Below are positions 29,895 to 32,780 of a stretch of 32,780 nucleotides of DNA, in pieces. The stretch is taken from NCBI GenBank assembly GCA_017462125.1, contig JAFTRQ010000209.1, positions 1-32,780 on the forward strand, read 5' to 3'. Position 1 is the stretch's first letter. Each line of letters starts with the position of its first letter. A program made the translations under genes and the position numbers. Source of the stretch: Clostridia bacterium. GTDB taxonomy: Bacteria > Bacillota_A > Clostridia > Oscillospirales > CAG-272. The notes under the pieces were generated by a model that saw only the letters and a list, made by a program, of their open reading frames with translations, was not told the origin of the DNA and did no database searches.

Positions 29895-31385
29895 ATGAAA
29901 AAGCAGACCTTGCGTCTCATTTCCGTTTTTTTGATTCTGTGCGTATTGGCAAGCGCTTTTGTCGCTTGTGACAGCGGCGATGAAAAAAACACGTCTCAGG
30001 AATCAGAATCCGTTGGCGGCAACGCTACCGTAACGGAAAGCGAGACCGTAACAGAAGAGGCTCAACCTGTCATCGAGAAAAAGGAGTACGATGCAACCTT
30101 CCATATATCAATTATGGAAGCATCGAACCATTTCAAATATCACTGGGTTGAAGAAAGCTCGGGAGATGCTATGTCAGAGGCTCTTTTTGCCCGTCAGCAA
30201 ATGATATATGAGCATCTTGGCGTTGACATCGTTGCCACACCCTATAACGACCATACAAGCTATACCGAGCCCTTCAAGACCTCCGTCAAGAACAAGGACG
30301 ATACGTATCAGCTGATGCTCTCCCACGTACACAGCGGAATTGTTTCCATGATCCAAGGCAACTATCTCCGTGACCAAGCAACGGTCGACCAATTCAATCT
30401 TGATGCAGACTATTGGAACCGTGAGTTTATGGAGGGTCTTGCTCTGCACGATCATATGTATCTCGGACGAAACGACTTCAACATTCTTTATACCTACGTC
30501 ATCTCCTACAACAAGACGATGATGGAACAGTACGGCAGTGCGTTGGAAAGCGACGTTTACACCCTTGTCAACGACTACAAATGGACGCTTGACAAAATGA
30601 TGAACCTTGCAAGCCTTGTCTATATCGACGCAACCGCGGACGGTAAGACCGCAGACGATACCTTCGGTATTACGGGCGTTCAATGGGTTCCTTACATCGG
30701 TTTCCTCCACGCAAGTAATCTTCAGTACATAGACGTGAATGAAGCAGGCAGCTACGAGGTCGTGGTCTACAATGAGCTGAATCAGGCAAAGACCGCCGCA
30801 CTTATAGATAAGCTTTCCGAGCTTGCTGCCGCAGATTATTCCTGGTTCCGCTTCAAGGTCGAGCCCACTCCCGTGATCATGCTGTACTCCGGACGTGCGC
30901 TGATGCAGATCACAAACACCTACGACCTTCCCTCCTTCTGCGATTACGACGTGGAATTCGGCATCCTTCCCTTCCCTATGTTCGACGAAGCACAGGCAAA
31001 GGTTGGCTACCGTCACCTGCAATGGGGCGGCTATCTCTGTATGCCCTCCTATACCGCAAACCTTGAGATGTGCGCAGATACCATCGAAATGCTGGCATAT
31101 TTTAGCGATAACGTAAACCTCACCTTCTACGAAAAGCTGTTGGGTAAGCAGGTAGCGGATGCACCTCTTGACAAACAGATGCTCGATCTGGTATGGGATA
31201 CCATCGTTCCCGAGTTCGCGCAGGCATATGATGACGCGTCGGGCGGTTGGCTCTATATGGTTCCCGAGCTTACAGCGGTCAATTCCACTTATAACCTTGC
31301 GTCCTACGTTCAAGGTAAGATGTCATCCTCCAACAAGTCCATTACAAAATTCCTGACTCTCATCGAAAAGATGAACGCGAAATAA
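29895..31385 (+). CDS. Extracellular solute-binding lipoprotein (ABC, sugar type)
   Basis: The 496-residue lipoprotein has a hydrophobic signal core (8-21) and lipobox AFVAC with lipidated Cys25. A Ser/Glu-rich linker (26-60) is followed by a two-lobe substrate-binding fold of the family 1 extracellular solute-binding type. The lobe features include DTYQLMLSHVHSGIVSM, WNREFMEGLAL, a mid-protein YNKTMMEQYG hinge region and PFPMFDEAQ before the C-terminal lobe. Such proteins capture oligosaccharides for an ABC importer. The start has AAGGAG 7-8 nt upstream. It is monocistronic, with its own promoter and a strong terminator; no permease genes are adjacent, so partner transport proteins must be elsewhere. 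Confidence 0.82.
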   Translation: MKKQTLRLISVFLILCVLASAFVACDSGDEKNTSQESESVGGNATVTESETVTEEAQPVIEKKEYDATFHISIMEASNHFKYHWVEESSGDAMSEALFARQQMIYEHLGVDIVATPYNDHTSYTEPFKTSVKNKDDTYQLMLSHVHSGIVSMIQGNYLRDQATVDQFNLDADYWNREFMEGLALHDHMYLGRNDFNILYTYVISYNKTMMEQYGSALESDVYTLVNDYKWTLDKMMNLASLVYIDATADGKTADDTFGITGVQWVPYIGFLHASNLQYIDVNEAGSYEVVVYNELNQAKTAALIDKLSELAAADYSWFRFKVEPTPVIMLYSGRALMQITNTYDLPSFCDYDVEFGILPFPMFDEAQAKVGYRHLQWGGYLCMPSYTANLEMCADTIEMLAYFSDNVNLTFYEKLLGKQVADAPLDKQMLDLVWDTIVPEFAQAYDDASGGWLYMVPELTAVNSTYNLASYVQGKMSSSNKSITKFLTLIEKMNAK

Positions 31386-31392
31386 TAACAAT

Positions 31393-31423
31393 AAAAAGCG
31401 GGCGGATATTCCGCCCGCTTTTT
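31393..31423. terminator. Bidirectional intrinsic terminator
   Basis: AAAAAGCGGGCGGA and TCCGCCCGCTTTTT form a 14-bp palindrome with a 3-nt loop, between the convergent solute-binding protein and YczE-like genes. Confidence 0.93.
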
Positions 31424-31431
31424 ATGAGTCC

Positions 31432-32157
31432 TTATTCGCGCTTCAGTGCCCTCTCAAGCCCCGGGAAGCGAGGTGTCGCTTCAAACACCCGATCGATCAG
31501 CCTGCCCATCAGCGCAATAATGGGAGAATTGATCGCGGTGGTCACAAGCGTGCCAAGCCCTATGCTGTGAAAGCTTGAATAACCGATTGTCGACCAATTA
31601 AAGGTTGCTACGTCTCCAAACAAGGTTAAGGCAAGAGTGACCGAAATGACCAGCAATGTAATATCAAACGTCCACTTTGTCTTGTTGATATTCAAACGAA
31701 AACGTGATGCAAGCTCAGCCACAAACAGCTCATAAACCTGAAGAGGCATATACGTGTGGAAAAAGCAAGCAACGCCAAAGGCCGTGCACACGTCACCCAC
31801 GATCAGCATCACCCAACGGAGCCAAACCGCATCGAAGGTCACACCGCCGAGGATCCATAAAAAAAGATCCAATACGTAGCCGTATATCACCGCCACTGCA
31901 AAGGCAAGCAGATATCTCCAATTGAATCTGCGTATCAACAGGCACAGCACGATCAGCATCAAGCCTTGGATCACGTACTCCGTCATTCCCACGCTAAAGC
32001 CGCTCCAAAGAGGCGCGATCGCTTCATAAACGACGAACGCGGGCGCCGCGATCATCGATACACCAAGGTCCGCCTTGCTGCAGATCGCCACTCCAAGCGC
32101 CACAAATACAATTCCAAACAGCCAAAGCAGCTCAGAGGTTTTTGATAATTTTTTCAT
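31432..32157 (-). CDS. YczE/YitT-like integral membrane protein
   Basis: The 241-residue membrane protein has about five hydrophobic helices. Its N-terminal motif GIVFVALGVAICSKADLGVS (residues 15-34) is characteristic of the YczE/YyaS group. Later AFGVACFFHTYMPLQVYELFV and GLGTLVTTAINSPIIALMGR fit the same family. The function of the family is not established; a transporter role is a guess. The ATG at 32157 has GGAG 6-7 nt upstream and gives an N-terminus of family length. A longer in-frame GTG start at 32271 would translate through three hairpins and is less likely. It is monocistronic, with promoter at 32320-32348 and a ~155-nt structured leader. Confidence 0.82.
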   Translation of the reverse strand: MKKLSKTSELLWLFGIVFVALGVAICSKADLGVSMIAAPAFVVYEAIAPLWSGFSVGMTEYVIQGLMLIVLCLLIRRFNWRYLLAFAVAVIYGYVLDLFLWILGGVTFDAVWLRWVMLIVGDVCTAFGVACFFHTYMPLQVYELFVAELASRFRLNINKTKWTFDITLLVISVTLALTLFGDVATFNWSTIGYSSFHSIGLGTLVTTAINSPIIALMGRLIDRVFEATPRFPGLERALKRE

Positions 32158-32172
32158 AAAAATCTCCATTCC

Positions 32173-32238
32173 GCCGCCCTCGGCGGCACAAATAGCAATC
32201 GATAAATTTTGCCACGCAGGCAAATTTCGCACGCGAAA
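32173..32238 (-). promoter_or_regulatory. Structured 5' leader of the YczE-like gene
   Basis: Three consecutive stems lie before the start codon: TTTCGCACGCGAAA (32225-32238), AAATTTTGCC with GGCAAATTT (32204-32227) and GCCGCCCTCGGCGGC (32173-32187). The last abuts the Shine-Dalgarno and could control its access. I do not recognise a known riboswitch class. Confidence 0.5.
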
Positions 32239-32319
32239 AGATTGATACACAATAGTCGAAGCAACCTTCACGCGAAGCCCTTTCGGTCATGCTTCAAAGT
32301 GAAATCAATAACATTAAGC

Positions 32320-32348
32320 ATTATATCACTCTGCCCCAACTTTGTCAA
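32320..32348 (-). promoter_or_regulatory. Promoter of the YczE-like gene
   Basis: Minus-strand TTGACA (32348-32343), 17 nt, TATAAT (32325-32320): perfect consensus. Confidence 0.9.
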
Positions 32349-32407
32349 TACGTCGGGCTCAATATCCGATAAAACGCTCAAAATCAAAAATATTTTTATA
32401 AAAGGTA

Positions 32408-32436
32408 TTGCTTTTTCGAAAAAAGTGTGATATAAT
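32408..32436 (+). promoter_or_regulatory. Promoter reading toward tRNA-Ser
   Basis: TTGCTT (32408-32413), 17 nt, TATAAT (32431-32436). Predicted transcription starts near 32443, roughly 310 nt before the tRNA-Ser. Confidence 0.65.
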
Positions 32437-32442
32437 ATTTTG

Positions 32443-32753
32443 GTCGAGCGAAATCGCGCGACGAAGTCAATACAAATATGCACAGTAGCATCAAGGAGAG
32501 ATATTTCGCCTACGGCGAAGATACCCATACCCTGCGCCTGACAAGTTAGCTTGTCGATCTTCAGGTGGGTATGCGAAGTGGGGACGTTTGCGACCGCCGC
32601 CGGTGGCGGATGAAGGGAGCAATAAGGAGTGGTAGCGGTCAAAATTTGGCGAGCGTAAGCGAGCAACAAATTTTGGGCACCGCAACAGGACATAACGGGG
32701 CGCCCCGCAAGATAATTTACAAGAATTAAACTCATTTTGAGTTTAAAATATAC
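32443..32753 (+). other. Dense stem-loop region upstream of tRNA-Ser (candidate structured RNA)
   Basis: A chain of inverted repeats follows the promoter at 32408: TTCGCC/GGCGAA (32505-32519); a three-tier stem TACCCA, CCTGA, ACAAG with CTTGT, TCAGG, TGGGTA (32522-32571); CCGCC/GGCGG (32594-32609); and GCGGT plus AAAATTTG with CAAATTTT plus ACCGC (32635-32683). Open frames here are short and cross the repeats, so no protein gene is called. It matches none of RNase P RNA, tmRNA or SRP RNA by the motifs I know. It may be a repeat element or a non-coding leader. Confidence 0.5.
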
Positions 32754-32780
32754 GGAGAGATATCGAAGTGGTCATAACGG
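32754..32780 (+). tRNA. tRNA-Ser, 5' part (cut by window end)
   Basis: GGAGAGATATCGAAGTGG followed by TCATAACGG matches the acceptor strand and D-arm of a class II tRNA-Ser. The anticodon lies beyond the window, so the isoacceptor is unknown. Confidence 0.75.

Noticed and set aside
32268..32735. 155- and 64-codon minus-strand frames in the structured region before tRNA-Ser
   Set aside because: They run through several stem-loops and the promoter of the YczE-like gene; the translations are low-quality Pro/Arg/Ser-rich sequences without a ribosome binding site.
32443..32753. RNase P RNA, tmRNA or SRP RNA
   Set aside because: None of the conserved cores I would look for (RNase P GAGGAAAGTCC-like start, tmRNA Ala-acceptor and tag frame, SRP GGAA/AGCA loop motif) is visible.

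Overview
The window looks like chromosomal DNA of an uncultured gut or rumen Clostridia (Firmicutes). The basis is canonical sigma-A promoters (nearly all TTGACA-like / 17-nt spacer / TATAAT-like), AGGAGG-type ribosome binding sites, intrinsic terminators, Glu/Thr-rich lipoprotein linkers, a meso-diaminopimelate dehydrogenase and GcnA-type GH20 enzymes. No rRNA, phage, transposase or CRISPR genes are visible. Genus cannot be fixed from the sequence alone.

Layout. 1-300: two minus-strand tRNA genes (initiator Met, Leu-UAA) with one promoter. 414-2275: a TraX-like membrane protein and, convergent to it, a membrane-anchored TPR protein. 2276-6791: a 1438-residue secreted lipoprotein of unknown role with beta-sandwich-like modules. 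6863-24411: the heart of the window, a glycan-related region with six paralogous cytoplasmic GH20 enzymes of the GcnA/GH20C type, all on the minus strand (6916-8523, 8713-10338, 13103-14722, 19494-21092, 21157-22767, 22795-24411). They are interspersed with a right-handed beta-helix protein (10691-12256, plus strand), a metallo-beta-lactamase-fold hydrolase, an EamA transporter and two tandem alpha/beta-hydrolase esterases. 24489-25475: meso-DAP dehydrogenase, which appears to head the transcript of the last three GH20 genes. 25703-27468: ATPase and permease of a metal ABC transporter. 27519-31385: a second MBL-fold protein, a Gfo/Idh/MocA-like protein and a solute-binding lipoprotein. 31432-32157: a YczE/YitT-like membrane protein. 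32408-32780: a promoter, a highly structured non-coding stretch and the first 27 nt of a tRNA-Ser.

How the genes may work together (inference). The GH20 enzymes have no signal peptide and would remove terminal beta-linked GlcNAc/GalNAc from imported oligosaccharides. The esterases could deacylate substituted sugars, and the beta-helix protein could be a lyase or glycosidase. The solute-binding lipoprotein and the giant lipoprotein would act at the surface. Six diverged copies suggest each handles a different linkage or substituent.

The most unusual observations concern gene control and repeats. Two of the three genes in the GH20 operon have a strong stem-loop between Shine-Dalgarno and AUG. 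Two other GH20 genes share a ~241-bp, nearly identical dual-promoter block although their coding parts have diverged. A terminal-inverted-repeat-bounded insert (12256-13091) carries a hairpin array and an orphan AT-rich gene. A 183-bp nested palindrome lies at 19159-19341.
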